A model generated the notes under the pieces. It saw only the letters and a program-made list of their open reading frames with translations, was not told the origin of the DNA and searched no databases. DNA of 64,000 nucleotides from Lutjanus erythropterus (taxonomy: Eukaryota > Chordata > Actinopteri > Lutjaniformes > Lutjanidae). Shown here piece after piece: positions 1 to 11,577 of this stretch; the first letter of the stretch is position 1; each line of letters opens with the position of its first letter. The position numbers and the translations under genes were made by a program. The stretch is taken from NCBI GenBank assembly GCA_020091685.1, contig CM034599.1, positions 29,985,920 through 30,049,919 of the forward strand. The letters are read 5' to 3'.

Positions 1-2410
1 TTTTACAGTTTATACATGGATTTTAAATAAATAGGTAAAGGCTATCCTGACACATTACCAGCTTGATTCCACTTGATTCAGCTGTGTTGCAGTCAGTGGG
101 GATGATATTCTACACAATGTGTGTGATTCCACAGTTCTATTGTGATTATCCTGTCTGAAATACCGATTGCTATGTGTGACACAATCGGTGGGAATGATCA
201 TTTTTGCATTACAATCTTAATTTTTACTGAGAAAAAAATCCTATTAAGATTGTGATGATGTGACATTTGCTGGGGTCTGTACCAAACCAACATGTTTTCT
301 TTCATTTGCAGAGAAATCTTAAGGGGCCAGGGCATATTAGCAGCACTACAGTACCTCATGGAAAAATGATCAAATTGACGAAATCTGAGCAAGTCAACAT
401 AATCGGGAGGGCTAAACACTCTGCTGACGAGTGGGAAACCCTATCCTACCAGCTACGGTGGTTCCCAGGGGACAAAGTTTGCAAACACAAAACCCCCTCA
501 AAAAGTGTGACAAAATAACAGAGGCATTCAAATTCAACTTCATTCATTTCATTTCACCAATGATTAGATGTACAGTCACTTTGCCCTTGCAGCTACTTTT
601 AGGCCTTATCAAACACAGTTTAAGACATTTCATGACTTTTTAAGGACTTGTAGCCATCCTGATTTTACTGGTTTGTAAATGTGAACTGTCTATTACTGCA
701 ATAAAACAAACAAGCAAAAATTACTCTGTTGTTATGATATTAAAAGCTATAAAAAAAGAAGCAGGTTGCTGGAGTGATATGTTGTAGAAACAGTAACTGC
801 TAGTCAGACCTCTGTCAACACTTGATGACCGTGATCACCTTTCTACAAAACCCAGGCAGCCATCAGATGTCTATTTCCGTGTAAGGAATGTGCACAGAGG
901 AAGAGAGGGGGACAGCAAGCAAGTCGCATTATCTCTCGTGACAGCCGAGGCAAATGTAGCCTTCCAGACCTTCACTTTTTTGCTGCGTCTGTTGGCCTGT
1001 GTGAGGGTCTGTGTGTGTGCCTGCAAGTGTATCAGTGCACCAAATTTCTTCAACTTTCAAACTGACCAGATGGTGTCAGCATCCCATTGTCAGATTCTCT
1101 TTTACTGAACTACAATAGCCCTGGTTTAAAGGTCGATTTTCTACAATTTAGACAAATTAATATTCTTTATAATGTATGCATGTTCTTCTGTACAAAACAT
1201 TAATTCTTAGAATTAGCCTAGAGCTGGTATTCCCCTCAGATTCTACCACACAGGAATTATTTGCATAATGTGTGGCACCAGATCAACACAAATTGCGGCT
1301 CAAGCCTCAGACAACAAATCAATCAAGAGGGAGAACTATTAAATCATCCCATCTGCCACTCTCAGTCTCATGAGTTTGTCTGAAGAGGATGTCCCTCCCT
1401 GCTCCAATGGAGTGTGTGAGCAAGTGTGTGAGAATGTGTGCGGCTGTTCCTGGGCTGTGCCAGACTTATTACAAGTGAATCATGGAGTTTGTACATCCAA
1501 GAATAATAATGATCCAGTAATGATGAAAAATTAAGCCTTCTGCTACTTTACTCGCCTCGATGAGGAGCTGCTTATTAGTTGGAAAAATAAGCAAGTGTCT
1601 GTAGCAGCTATATTAAGTTGCAGAGGGAGGATCATTTAAAATTATAGGGCTTAAATATACATACACTGCATTATTACAAAGAGCAGCACAAGCAGCTTTA
1701 TCACAGACCATTTCTTGTTGGTAAATATGAGATTTTCTACCACAGACAGAAGACAAACTGCTCTTGTAAACTACTTGGACCCAACTTTTTAAAATTAGAT
1801 AAGCTGATCACGACAGGAGCTGAGCAAAGAGCTGAGCAAAGTGTATAGTACTTACATGACGTAAAAAATAATTTGCCTTATCATCTGCCTTAGCACTGTC
1901 AGTGATTGCTGAGAGCAAGCTGAAATTCTAGGGGCCACAAGATTAGGATGTGATTTTTTTCAATGTCCTTATTCTACCCTGAGGCTTGGACTTATACTTT
2001 GTTTCGAGGCCATGTTTTCATTTTAACTGCTTCCATGTATGCTGTGACTAATCCTAACCCTTCTCCTTCTGTAGAGGAAATGCTAACATTAAACTGTGGG
2101 CCAAAACATACTGCTAAATTCTGACCTTGCTCATTTGGCAAGAACGCTGTTGTTCGAAAAGTCAAAAGCAATTAAAATCCTTTTAACAGGAACTATTTGG
2201 TTTAATAACACATTTTATACCTTACAGAATCCAAATAATGCATTTGAAATACATTGTTATGAGCAAATACTAATAATAGGATAAAGAAATTTAAAGTGAA
2301 CAAGCTTTGGTTCACTAGTGTGTTGACGCACTGATCAAAGCAAGAAGACTATTGAAGACTTCAATATGGCAGCTTCATTGTTAAGTATCTGGAATAGCAT
2401 CTGATCATAC
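1..2410 (-). other. TMEM167A intron 2 (partial), no exon found
   Basis: This stretch lies 3' of TMEM167A exon 2 on the minus strand and should be intron. I looked on the minus strand for the conserved remainder of the small kish-A protein (the second membrane segment and its FIQ-type ending) and did not find it, so the last coding exons probably lie left of the window. The sequence is AT-rich with only short random ORFs and no clear repeat. Confidence 0.55.
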
Positions 2411-2520
2411 CCAGTCTTGTTCTTGTCTAGCAGGCTGGGAGCCAGCGCTCTGATGTAGGCACAGGTGCAGATCAGGAGGAGAATCACGGTTAGCAGTGAC
2501 TGGAAGTTGAAAATGGCCGA
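2411..2520 (-). CDS. TMEM167A: TMEM167A (kish-A) coding exon 2
   Basis: The exon encodes residues 2 to about 37 of a kish-A protein: [10 protein letters not shown], a hydrophobic helix ([12 protein letters not shown]), then [15 protein letters not shown]. This matches vertebrate TMEM167A almost residue for residue, with only conservative changes (Ala for Ser after IR, Lys for Arg after LLD). Kish-A is a membrane protein of about 72 aa in the Golgi and early secretory pathway, where it is implicated in constitutive secretion. The acceptor is tcttgcag before TCGGCC on the minus strand; the donor is GG before gtatga, leaving phase 2. The ORF continuing past the donor is intronic read-through. 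TMEM167B is the paralogue, but XRCC4 next door fits TMEM167A. Confidence 0.93.
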
Positions 2521-4232
2521 CTGCAAGATCAAAGAAAATGATAAGTTATAAGTGATGTTCAGTCTGATCTGGTGCAGCTAATGAGCAATAGGTCATACAA
2601 ATTAAAACAACTAATTTCACAGTTAATTTTCTGTAAAAGTGACGTTATGTGACTTGTTGGGAGGAATGTTGTTCCAGCTGTTCATTCTGTTGCTGCAGTT
2701 ATGATTGTCAAAGGCTTAACACCAGATTGGGGGAGAGAGAGATTTTACCACAGCCTGAGAGGAAAAACAATCATCTTCAAGTACGTACATAAGATTCTGA
2801 ATTAATTTCAAAATCTCATACCGCTGTGTACCAAAACAGACCCTCAACATGCTCTGTCTGATTTTGAGCTATGTAGATTATTTGTATGCTATATCAAACT
2901 GTGCACTCCACTTCATCACACTCACTATACTTCATAACATTGACTCAGTTTCAGATTTTGTGACTCACTGTTTGTTGTCTGTGTATTAAAAGCATAATTG
3001 TCCAGATTTTTACCACCTGTGTGTTTCTGCTGATGCTCCTGACATGGTGAGCAATTCTAAATGAGATGATGATGAAATCATAGTTTACCAGATTGGCAAA
3101 GTTAGCTTTTCCCCAGTTGATTATGACTTACTGAGTGTATTGTTTTGCAAGCATGCCATGTTAAGTTAGGAAATGTGGTTCAACTACAAATATACAGTGG
3201 AGTGAAGCTTAGCTGGCCAACAATACTAAACATCTCATAGACAGACGTAGATGTTTACAGTTGTAACCAGCTGTTTTTTTTCCAGTTTTTTACAACGCAT
3301 TACAACATTTATTTATCTGACACTTAAGTGCAAGGTGATTTACAATAAATGCATTCAACAATGTGGATATAATATAAATATATGAATAATAATGCATCAT
3401 AATTACTGTAGCTTATTACTTTTAATTCTTGAAAAATTGTGGTTCTCCAAAGATACGCATATGCATTAATCTATTCTGAGTATCATTCTGGGGTGATATA
3501 ATTTTTGCTCTTCTTAAATGCAGAATCTACCTTTTTGACATTAAATTGTATACATAAGATTTATGTCGTTCATTTAGTCTTGTACTTACATGGCTTTATT
3601 ACACTGCTGCCACAGCAAATTAGCACTGTATCATTACCATGATCTAATTGTTGACAAAATTAATGTTAATTCCTCTATAATTGTTTTGCACTAATAATAC
3701 TTTTAACACTAATAATCACCTCACTTATAAATTCCCGTTGTTGCATGCTTAAAAACAACAACCGTGTCATGCCTATCCACAGTATGTTGCTACTTGTTGA
3801 AACCCACACACATTCAAATGCATGCACCCTGTACTATGCAGCAGCTACGTGGCAAACACCTCCAAACATTGCGATGCTCGCATGCATCGTATTCATCCGT
3901 GATAACTTAAGCCTATGTATCAAACGACTGGCGCTGATATACAACAGGAAATAACGTTATGATATTAATCTATGATGCAAGGATATATAAAAACATAAAC
4001 ATAATGCGATCGCTATATAGGCTAAAAGCTTAGCCTTTCCTAGCTAGCCAATGCTACTTAATGCTAGCTAGGTAGTTTAGCATTTACTATACGCCGTTTT
4101 ACAACGCATGCTTGTATTATATGTTGTCACAGTGTATTGCCGACACAGACTACAAGTAGAATATGTGTTAAAGGTTATACTTTGAGACGGTGTAAAAGAA
4201 TAGAAGCACTTTCTTAATAAAAGCAAGCTTAC
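2521..4232 (-). other. TMEM167A: TMEM167A intron 1
   Basis: Intron between the ATG-bearing exon 1 and exon 2 on the minus strand, with donor gtaagc next to the ATG and acceptor ttgcag at 2521-2523. It is AT-rich. I see no repeat with clear ends and no second gene. Confidence 0.75.
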
Positions 4233-4235
4233 CAT
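4233..4235 (-). CDS. TMEM167A: TMEM167A exon 1 start codon (plus 5' UTR upstream)
   Basis: On the minus strand the sequence is CAAAAATG followed directly by the donor gtaagc, so exon 1 contributes only the initiator Met. Joining ATG to TCG GCC ATT of exon 2 gives MSAIFNFQ, the expected kish-A N terminus. The 5' UTR extends an unknown distance to about 4260-4300. This is the only start compatible with both splice sites. Confidence 0.85.
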
Positions 4236-4467
4236 TTTTGTTGTGAGTCAAAGCCACATCACACTTCCTGTTCTCTGGGAACTTACGTAACGTAACCAAA
4301 GAGGTTTACGTACATACGCAAAACTGTCTTTGCTGATTGGCTGAAAACACAAGAGTTGAAAGTTGAAACTTCTGTCAAAAACTGTCAACAGAGTAAGCGG
4401 CAATGATTTCAGTTTCATACAAAACGTGCTTCGTTTGGACGTCGCAGTAATTGAACCATACTGTACC
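4236..4467. promoter_or_regulatory. bidirectional TMEM167A/XRCC4 promoter
   Basis: Both genes start here head to head within about 230 bp, the usual arrangement of housekeeping bidirectional promoters. Visible motifs are an ETS-type CAGGAAGTG (minus strand, 4262-4270), a palindromic TTACGTAA at 4283-4290 overlapping a second ACGTAA, a further TTACGT at about 4306, and an inverted CCAAT box (ATTGG, 4336-4340). No TATA box is obvious. TTACGTAA is a bZIP (CREB/ATF or PAR-type) core. Transcription start sites are inferred, not seen. Confidence 0.65.
4400..4467 (+). other. XRCC4: probable XRCC4 non-coding exon 1 (5' UTR)
   Basis: A strong donor (gtaagt, at 4468) lies on the plus strand just beyond the shared promoter. 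The coding start of XRCC4 is in the next exon at 11439, directly behind an acceptor, so a non-coding first exon must exist upstream. The left boundary is only a guess. Confidence 0.4.
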
Positions 4468-4982
4468 GTAAGTCTCCCGAGGAAAATTAGTAACGTTAAG
4501 TCTTTTATCCACAACAAAAGTAAAGTGAATTTTGTCTGACTGTTAAGAAAACCATTTTAATATGAAAGCGAGAGATCCACTGCTGCACGTTAAAGACTCG
4601 GCACCGTGCTGTTAAGTGGGTATCATCTGCATTTATAGCAACTTTATTAAAATATAAAATATGAGGTATCATGGCAAAGAGAGGGAAGTGAACATCAGTA
4701 TCATGTAGCAAAGGTCATGCCTAGACATTTCTTTAATACACGGCAGCCATATTGATATGAAACAGGAGGGTTAACACAGGTGATAAAGGTCCTGCTCCAT
4801 TTAGTGTAGCAGAGCCTTTCAGTGAGCCAGCATGCAAATGTAAGGGAAACTTAATTAGTATTACTGGTAACACCTGTGTTTACTGTTATTATTTCATGTC
4901 AAAATAGATAGTTGTGATTTTTGAAGTAGGTTTGACTGAAGTAATCAGTGTATTGCCTGCAGTCAGTTTGCCCCCAGTTTGA

Positions 4983-5075
4983 ATAAGTACCAGAATCACT
5001 GAAGTAGGAAGCTAAGCAATATACCAGTGTGGACAGGGTCAGCAACAAAATGAATTTTAGCTGCCAAAAAAGGCC
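4983..5075 (+). repeat. interspersed repeat fragment, family with 40225-40530
   Basis: The stretch containing AAGCTAAGCAATATACCAG then GTGTGGACAGGGTCAGCA closely matches about 40237-40275, where the same words recur in the same order (CTAAGCAATGAACTGCTG, TGGACAGGATCAGCAGCA). The reverse complement of the same words is at about 5895-5945. It looks like a teleost MITE-type family. Confidence 0.55.
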
Positions 5076-5309
5076 AAAGTTGTTAAGGATTAATTATTAA
5101 TCCATTGCCATTAAGAATTTAATAAATATTTCTAATAATTAATTATCAGCAATTATGCCTCATTTGACAGTGTTTTGTCTGGTGGAGGCTTTTATTGAAT
5201 AAGGAAACTCAAATTTAATCTTAAAATGAGAAAAGAATGACAAAACAAGAAAAACCCTAGGCCTGACTAAAAATATTAACATCAGTCTAAGTGTATGCTG
5301 TATTTAGAA

Positions 5310-5605
5310 TATTATCACTGCTATACTTTTCCGTCAAACAGCCTTTTCTGACAGGAAACTGCTGATAGAATCTGCTGACCAGACTCCGTTGCCAAACAGC
5401 TGGTAACAGTATTTTTACCTAGCTGACCATGAGAGTTATTGGTCTACTGCTTTCTTGATTGGTTAGTTAGTTTGTTTCATTGTGTGACTTTGGTGAATCT
5501 GAACTGACCATTTGAAACAATGAAGTCACACAGTAACAAACAAATTAACCAGTCAAGGCAGCGGTGGACCAGCAACTCCCATGTTCTGCAATATAAAATT
5601 TCTGT
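5310..5605. repeat. fold-back repeat, copy 1 (family with 10590-10866)
   Basis: The left end (CCGTCAAACAGCC, GACAGGAAACTG) and right end (AGTCAAGGCAGC, AGCAACTCCC, GTTCTGCAA) recur in the same order at 10.6-10.87 kb. Within this copy about 38 bases at 5453-5490 (CTTGATTGGTTAG to GTGTGACTTT) are inverted at 5523-5557 (AAGTCACACAG to AACCAGTCAAG), forming a hairpin with a loop of about 32 bases. It is probably a non-autonomous DNA transposon. Confidence 0.6.
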
Positions 5606-5699
5606 GTGTGATATTTTGCTTATTATTTATAATTGATAATTCTGGATTTCTAATTATTTTGGTGATATTTGACTTATTTCTAATTATATTTGAGCGGCA

Positions 5700-5885
5700 A
5701 GATGCAAGAAGTTCATAGGATTGTACCTTGGTTTTGGAAGGCCCCTTCTGTGTGGAGTTGGCATGTTTTTGTGTGGGTTTCACTTCCTCCTCCGGTTTCC
5801 TCTACCCCTAACCAAGGCACTGGCTTAGAACTAGAGTTGGTCCCTGGGTGCTGCACAGGGGCTGCCCACTGCTCCATATACTAGG
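5700..5885 (+). mobile_element. degenerate SINE fragment
   Basis: It shares the body of the common teleost tRNA-derived SINE: CCTTCTGTGTGGAGTT, GCATGTTTTTGTGTGGG, CCTCCGGTTTCCTC. It then continues into a GGGTGCTGCACAGGGGCTG, CCCACTGCTCC tail. The same body occurs at 34377-34450 in the better-preserved SINE. It is too decayed to define ends. Confidence 0.6.
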
Positions 5886-5892
5886 ATGGGTT

Positions 5893-6050
5893 AACTGTAG
5901 AGACTGACCCTGTCCTCAGCAGTATTATTTAGCTTCCTACAGCGGTACTCCTGCTGCTTCTTCAAGCTGGGGGCATGCGACCACCACCTACTGTAGCTAA
6001 TGCACTGATTATAGATAAGTATGTCATACAACACAATTTCAAAAAGTAAA
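5893..6050 (-). repeat. interspersed repeat fragment, inverted relative to 4983-5075
   Basis: The reverse complement of GAAGCTAAATAATACTGC and GGACAGGGTCAG occurs here, and the remainder (GCATGCGACCACCACCTACTG, read in two parts, followed by AATGCACTGATTAT) matches 40460-40505. Together with 4983-5075 this may be two ends of one interrupted element. Confidence 0.5.
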
Positions 6051-9000
6051 TAAATAAATAAATAAAAGTTAAAATAAAAAAAAACAGCATACAGAGAAAT
6101 CTGACTCTTATTCATAATCTGGGTCAGTGGCCTAGACCTTATTCTCTTTTGGTGACTTAAAGCTGAAATTTTTGTGGTCCACTTTTATTTCAGCATTTTC
6201 ACAATGAAGTCTCCTCCCTCCAACAGGCCACAACAGCATCTTGATTGCATTTAAACCATGTTTCACAAATCTCCCTCGACCCTTCATTCACAGACACTCC
6301 TAGAAATCTCTTCATGTAAGAAGAAATCTGTCAGATTGTAAACCACACATGAATAATGTTTTGCATATTTTATTGCAGGAGCGCAGATGGAAACTTAGTG
6401 AAAAAAACCCTCCTCGAATAGAGAGTGATTTGAAGAGAGAGAGGAAGGAAGTGTAAGCTTTAAGCAGATTCACATTCCTCTTAATATGTTTAAGTTTTAT
6501 AGTCAACAGTGCACTGACCAATTTAGGGTACAATACAATACACGCACGCCTGGTTATGGTGGTCAAATTGAGGCTTGATGTAGACTTGGTATATGCAATC
6601 TTTATTTCTGAGAGAGAACATCAGATGAGACTGAGATTCATAGTTTGATGCTAAGATTAAAACATTCTTTAAGCAACAGTAGATTTTCTTTTTGAGTTTT
6701 GATGGTAGACAACATGATAATGGAAGCACTGCAGGGACAATGGTCACGTAGTTTCTATGAAGTATTTACCTTTCAACAAAATCTGCAAACTACAGAGCAA
6801 ATGGGAATGAAAGCTAGGCTAATTACCTGGCCACTGTTGTGCTGTCACAGGTTGTATTGTGCCAGGGTCTTTATACTTTTTCACAACCATAATCTTCACT
6901 GAGAATTGCACACCACTTGTGGCTGAGCATGGCTTAGGTTTTAAGTGCAACTTATTCCTATGTGAATATTGGAGATGCGGAAATGACCTGTTATTGTGCA
7001 GCTGAATCTAGGTTTAGCAGCAAGTTGTTGTGTACAGCATTATATGGAAGAGCTGAGGTCAGGAGGACAAACCGATGTATGTTTGTTTAAAGGGATTGCC
7101 CTCTTGTTGAAATTAGTCATCTCTTCAATGATTTGAATGCAGAGCTGAAGTTGGTGTGATGGCTGTTCAGCTGTGGCTCATTCCTGTTTGTTGCTGTAGA
7201 TTGGAGACCTTTTTTCTTTGCAAACAACAAGTGGTACAGTTTCTTTTTTAATTATTTGCAGTCACCTTTTTCTTTTGTCTTTAATAGGACAGCTGAAGTG
7301 AAGACAGGAAAGTTGGGGGAGAGAGAGGCTGACACACAGCAAGGACTCAGCCTCAGTACATGAACAGTCTACCAGGTGAGCTACTGGAGTCCCCTGGTAG
7401 TGTGGTGCAGTTTCTATTCTGAAATGTGTTATTAACTTCAATGTGTGATTTCAGTTAGATCTACACCAAATTATGTAAATTTAGGCCTTTGACTTGTAAC
7501 ACTAAACTATCAAGCGTACATTTTCTGTGTAGAAGCACTGATGCTTTACAACTTCTTTAGCTAAATTTTGCTGGCAGCAGTAGCTCTTATGTTGCTCAGC
7601 TTCTGTTCTCACTTAATTTGTCACCCAGTAGTTTAAAAGTGTCATCGCAGCCAGCAGTGTCATCAGCTCAACTTGCTTTGCCTGTGGGGAACATTGTGAA
7701 ATGACAGATGGCCAGGGTCCAGTTAACAAACAAGCTTTAATAAAAATGTTATTTATCTGATAAAATGAATAAACATTAAAAGGCCCATAACCATTTTTTT
7801 TTATTCATTATTTTCAAATGAACTGACTTATTAGCTTAATTTATTAAATAAATTAACTCAGGACAAGGATTAAATATATGACAGATAAATCAGATATTTT
7901 ACTGTATTTAAAAACTGACAGTTTTTTACATGCTCTGGTAACATTTGGAAGACTTTATTCACCCTTAAACAGAGCTATACCCTCTTTCATCATTCAAAGA
8001 GAATGAATAGCATATTGAAGGTCTTTTAAAATGAAATACCCATTAATGGAATCAGAATTATGCTTACCAAGTCTTGAGTAACTTGTATTCCCGTCCGGTC
8101 CTACTGCACTCTGCACAGCCTGAAAGGCCATCTCAAAAAAGATCAGCCTTCTCTGTTATCCCATCATCATTAAGACATATCTATCCCTTGTTTCTGGGAA
8201 AAACAGAGGATCAGTTTATTCTCATTGTCCAATAGAAAAGGTTCAGAGGGCCAGCTGGCCTGCTTTTGCCAACTTACAACGACAAGAAAACCTTTAATGT
8301 ATAAGGAGTTCAGAAAAACATTGTGTCTGTGCGTATGTTAAGGCACATCTTGTCATACAACACTTGGTGGAGCATGACCCTGACCCATTGCTCCTACATC
8401 ACTTTCTCAACTGTAAGCAGTAAGAATATGGCCAAAGTATTAAAAGTGTTCATGACTAAATCACAGTGATTTTTGTTGTTATGTCCAGGCATGCATCAGT
8501 CAAGTTATGGTGACACTCCACTAATTCTTTCCCTTACATGATCATTGTATATGCCAGTTCTGACAGATTTTTAGATATACAGTTAATCCAGATTTATTTT
8601 ACTACGCATTATATTTGCTTTCCATTTGTCAAGTGGCTTAAGATGGCCAATACTTGGAAAGAATGATGAGTAATAAGCTTTGGCAGAGTCTGATGCTGTT
8701 TAGAGCAGCACTTCAATCCCTGACTGATCATGATAATAGTGGACAAGCCAAAGAGTTTTCCTTTTCATCTTAAAACCATTGTATTGGAGAAAGCATGAGG
8801 GGAAAGCCCAGTGAAAGGACAGTGAGAGGACCTGCCTAATTATCACGGCCCATTAAAGAGACAGTTAACTGCCTTGGCTTTTTCTGCTCTGTATGAACTC
8901 CTCATTTAAGACACAAGATGCATAATTAGAGGCTCTCTTTGTGCTCAGTGCTTCCTGCTCACAGTTATGTCTTACAGTCTTCATATGTGGCAATGCTGAA

Positions 9001-10589
9001 GAAATGACAATGAAAAGGCTGAGCAAAAAAAATTACAGAGGGAGAAAGACAAGAGGATGAAGGCTGTATGTCAAGGCTGCAGGCGAGCATTGGTTGATAA
9101 TTTAAGCATTCCAGTGATTGTGTCTGCTGATCAATTAACTGAACAGGAAGAGTTCGGGAGTGACTTTGAAGGTTTTGCGCAGCTCTCCATTCTTGACAGA
9201 CTGCGCTGTTTGTTTAATTGGAGTGTCCTTCTGTCATTACCACAGGGTCATCGTCCCTGCGCAACAGATGTTACAGTAACTAATGAGTAGCTGGGCTCAC
9301 TTTATGAGGTTAAAGTTGAACCCTTCAGCTCCCTCATCGTGTTCAGCCTTTTCATCCAGCCACACCCCTTTTTGAAGCACAAAGGGTCAACTTTAATCTG
9401 TTGCACGGTTCTTTACTGGAGAGGGCACATGTGCATGCCTATGTCACATCTCTGCTGTATGTCTCACGTTGAATAACCTTGACCACCTGCTCTGTCAGCA
9501 TATATGGTGGGGGACAAAAAAAAAACAAAAACGTGCTGTCACATCCTAACTTATAGCACAGTGTCCGAAGGCGCTCATTTTCATTTTTTCAAACATGTCC
9601 AGCTTGGCTAACTGCCAATTTAGCTGTCCTTTTCCTTCCATCTCCACACACTTTGCCCTGTAGTTAAGCATGGAAGATATCCAACTCACCTCTCACTTCA
9701 CGTGGAAGCAGTAATGACACGTTATGGCCTGGACATCCGTAATCAAGTAAAAGTTTCTCAAGCCCTTTGACAGGAAAAACGATATATATGGCCAGAAAAC
9801 CAAAAGGACATTTCAGAACAGTCTCATGGATCATATTGTGAGCCTTAGATTAACATCTTTTGTAACTGATCTGTTTAACATTGGCTGTTTCTGGCTAGAG
9901 ACTTGACTTTAACTTCAGCACTTAGTCAGCTAGCCAAGACATTAGCCTTAGGGCATGGTGACATTACCAAACAAGCTTGCTCAGTATACTCATTGAACAG
10001 TTTAGTGTTGGCAAACACTATAAAGTAATTCTAAGAGCATGCATCCCATGAGTTCTGCTTTGCTCATTGCGGTCTGGCATGCCCATGGATGAATCAGCCT
10101 TAGATGTGTTAGACTGTAGCAACAGATGATTGACAGGTTACTCCTTCACTCACATCAGTACAGTTCCTTACATGTAACTGAATGCAGGACTTGCAGGACT
10201 TGCATTCTTCTGGAAATGTCACATTACTCCCAAACTATCCACCAAAATCTAAGTAGGTCTGAGATTAGAAAAAGTTCACACAGCTTCATAATAATGGTTC
10301 ATTTTCGTTATCTACAGTGTAACTTGGTTTGAGAGCTAAAAGCCACTGGAAATACACAATAGCCTTCTAAACATGTTATTCATGTTCTCATCTAAAAAGT
10401 ATTAGAATTCAGTTTTAATTCAAATTCCAAATATGGTATTTATTTTTATCATTTATTATGAAAATTATGCAATTACTCCCACAAACCGGTCATAGAAAGT
10501 CCATATTAGTTGCAGAGTTGTTCCACTCAAATGGGTGTAACAAAACTTCTCTGCTCCAGTCAGGTTTAGTGTACTGTATATTTAGAGCA

Positions 10590-10866
10590 TTTTCACCACT
10601 TTACTTTGCCGTCAGACAGCCTGTTTCAACGGGAAACTGAACCTACCTCCATGCTGTCTTCACAGCCACCACCTCCAAGAGTCCTTTGAAAAAAATCTTG
10701 TTGGACCAAGCAGTTTTTCACTACCACTGCCTCAATCCATGGCACGTCTTGTTAGTTCAGACCTGGACTGTTGTGTTAAAACACCAAAGTCACACAATAA
10801 CAGAAATAAACCAACCAATCAAGGCAGCTGTACGTTGGCAACTCCCGTGTTCTGCAAGGTAAAATG
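10590..10866. repeat. fold-back repeat, copy 2
   Basis: Second copy of the family at 5310-5605, recognisable from CCGTCAGACAGCC, ACGGGAAACTG, AAAGTCACACAATAACA, AACCAATCAAGGCAGC and GGCAACTCCCGTGTTC. The right arm is well kept and the left arm of the hairpin is poorly kept. Confidence 0.55.
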
Positions 10867-11435
10867 ACTGATTTTGTCCAAGGAGTCTGGTGGCTTGAAG
10901 AGAGCTTAAATAACAACTTTTTTTTCTTTAAGTGGTCCTTTTTTAGGTGCTTTAATTTGACACTGGAAAAGGTGTAGAAACCCTGTGAGTAATTTATGTA
11001 CTGTAGATCTTTGGATAAATGTACACACTAAAAGTTGTGTATTAAAGCCTTTTCGGGCTTTAATATTCTTCTATTTATCTTTAACAGCATGTAATTACCT
11101 TGCTGGTGGTCAGAGAGCCCACACTCCTGCACAAAAACCTGCCAAAACCTGTTAAACTCCATGTGGTTCCACTGACTCAGAGAGACCCCCATTAAAGACA
11201 CACACAGAGACATTTATTACCAAATCCAAGTAGTAAAACAATGAGGCACATTGATGCAACTTCCACAACCTTACAATATCAAAATGGATGTCTTTGAGGG
11301 AGGTCCTAGGACGCAATACTAATAGTTGACCTACGGAACGTCCTGAACATAATGCAATTGTCACATTGCTGGAAAAATGACTCACAATGACGTCTTATTA
11401 AGAGTTTCTTAATTTCCATCTTTGATTTTCTGCAG

Positions 11436-11577
11436 GTCATGAGTGGTACAGTACGACAGATCACTGTAACTACTGATCCAGACACCCCTTACTTCCTGCG
11501 TGTGGACTGGGCCATAGACTTAGGAGCTGGATTCACATTAGCTCTCACCGATGGCAACTCAGCATGGATCGGAGAAG
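11436..11577 (+). CDS. XRCC4: XRCC4 coding exon 2 (start codon, head domain)
   Basis: The acceptor is tttctgcag; GTC precedes ATG at 11439-11441, so three bases are 5' UTR and coding runs to 11577. It encodes 46 residues plus one base: [15 protein letters not shown], then [20 protein letters not shown], then DGNSAWIGE. This aligns with the first beta strands of the XRCC4 head (human [20 protein letters not shown], then GHSAWTG). The donor is gtaaag. Confidence 0.95.

Larger units (their letters stand above)
4468..11435 (+). other. XRCC4: XRCC4 intron 1
   Basis: About 7 kb of AT-rich intron between the inferred 5' UTR exon and coding exon 2. It holds several decayed repeats, listed separately (4983-5075, 5310-5605, 5700-5885, 5893-6050, 10590-10866) and a short TAAA run at about 6046-6067. 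The long ORFs in it show no family resemblance and are taken as chance. Confidence 0.6.
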
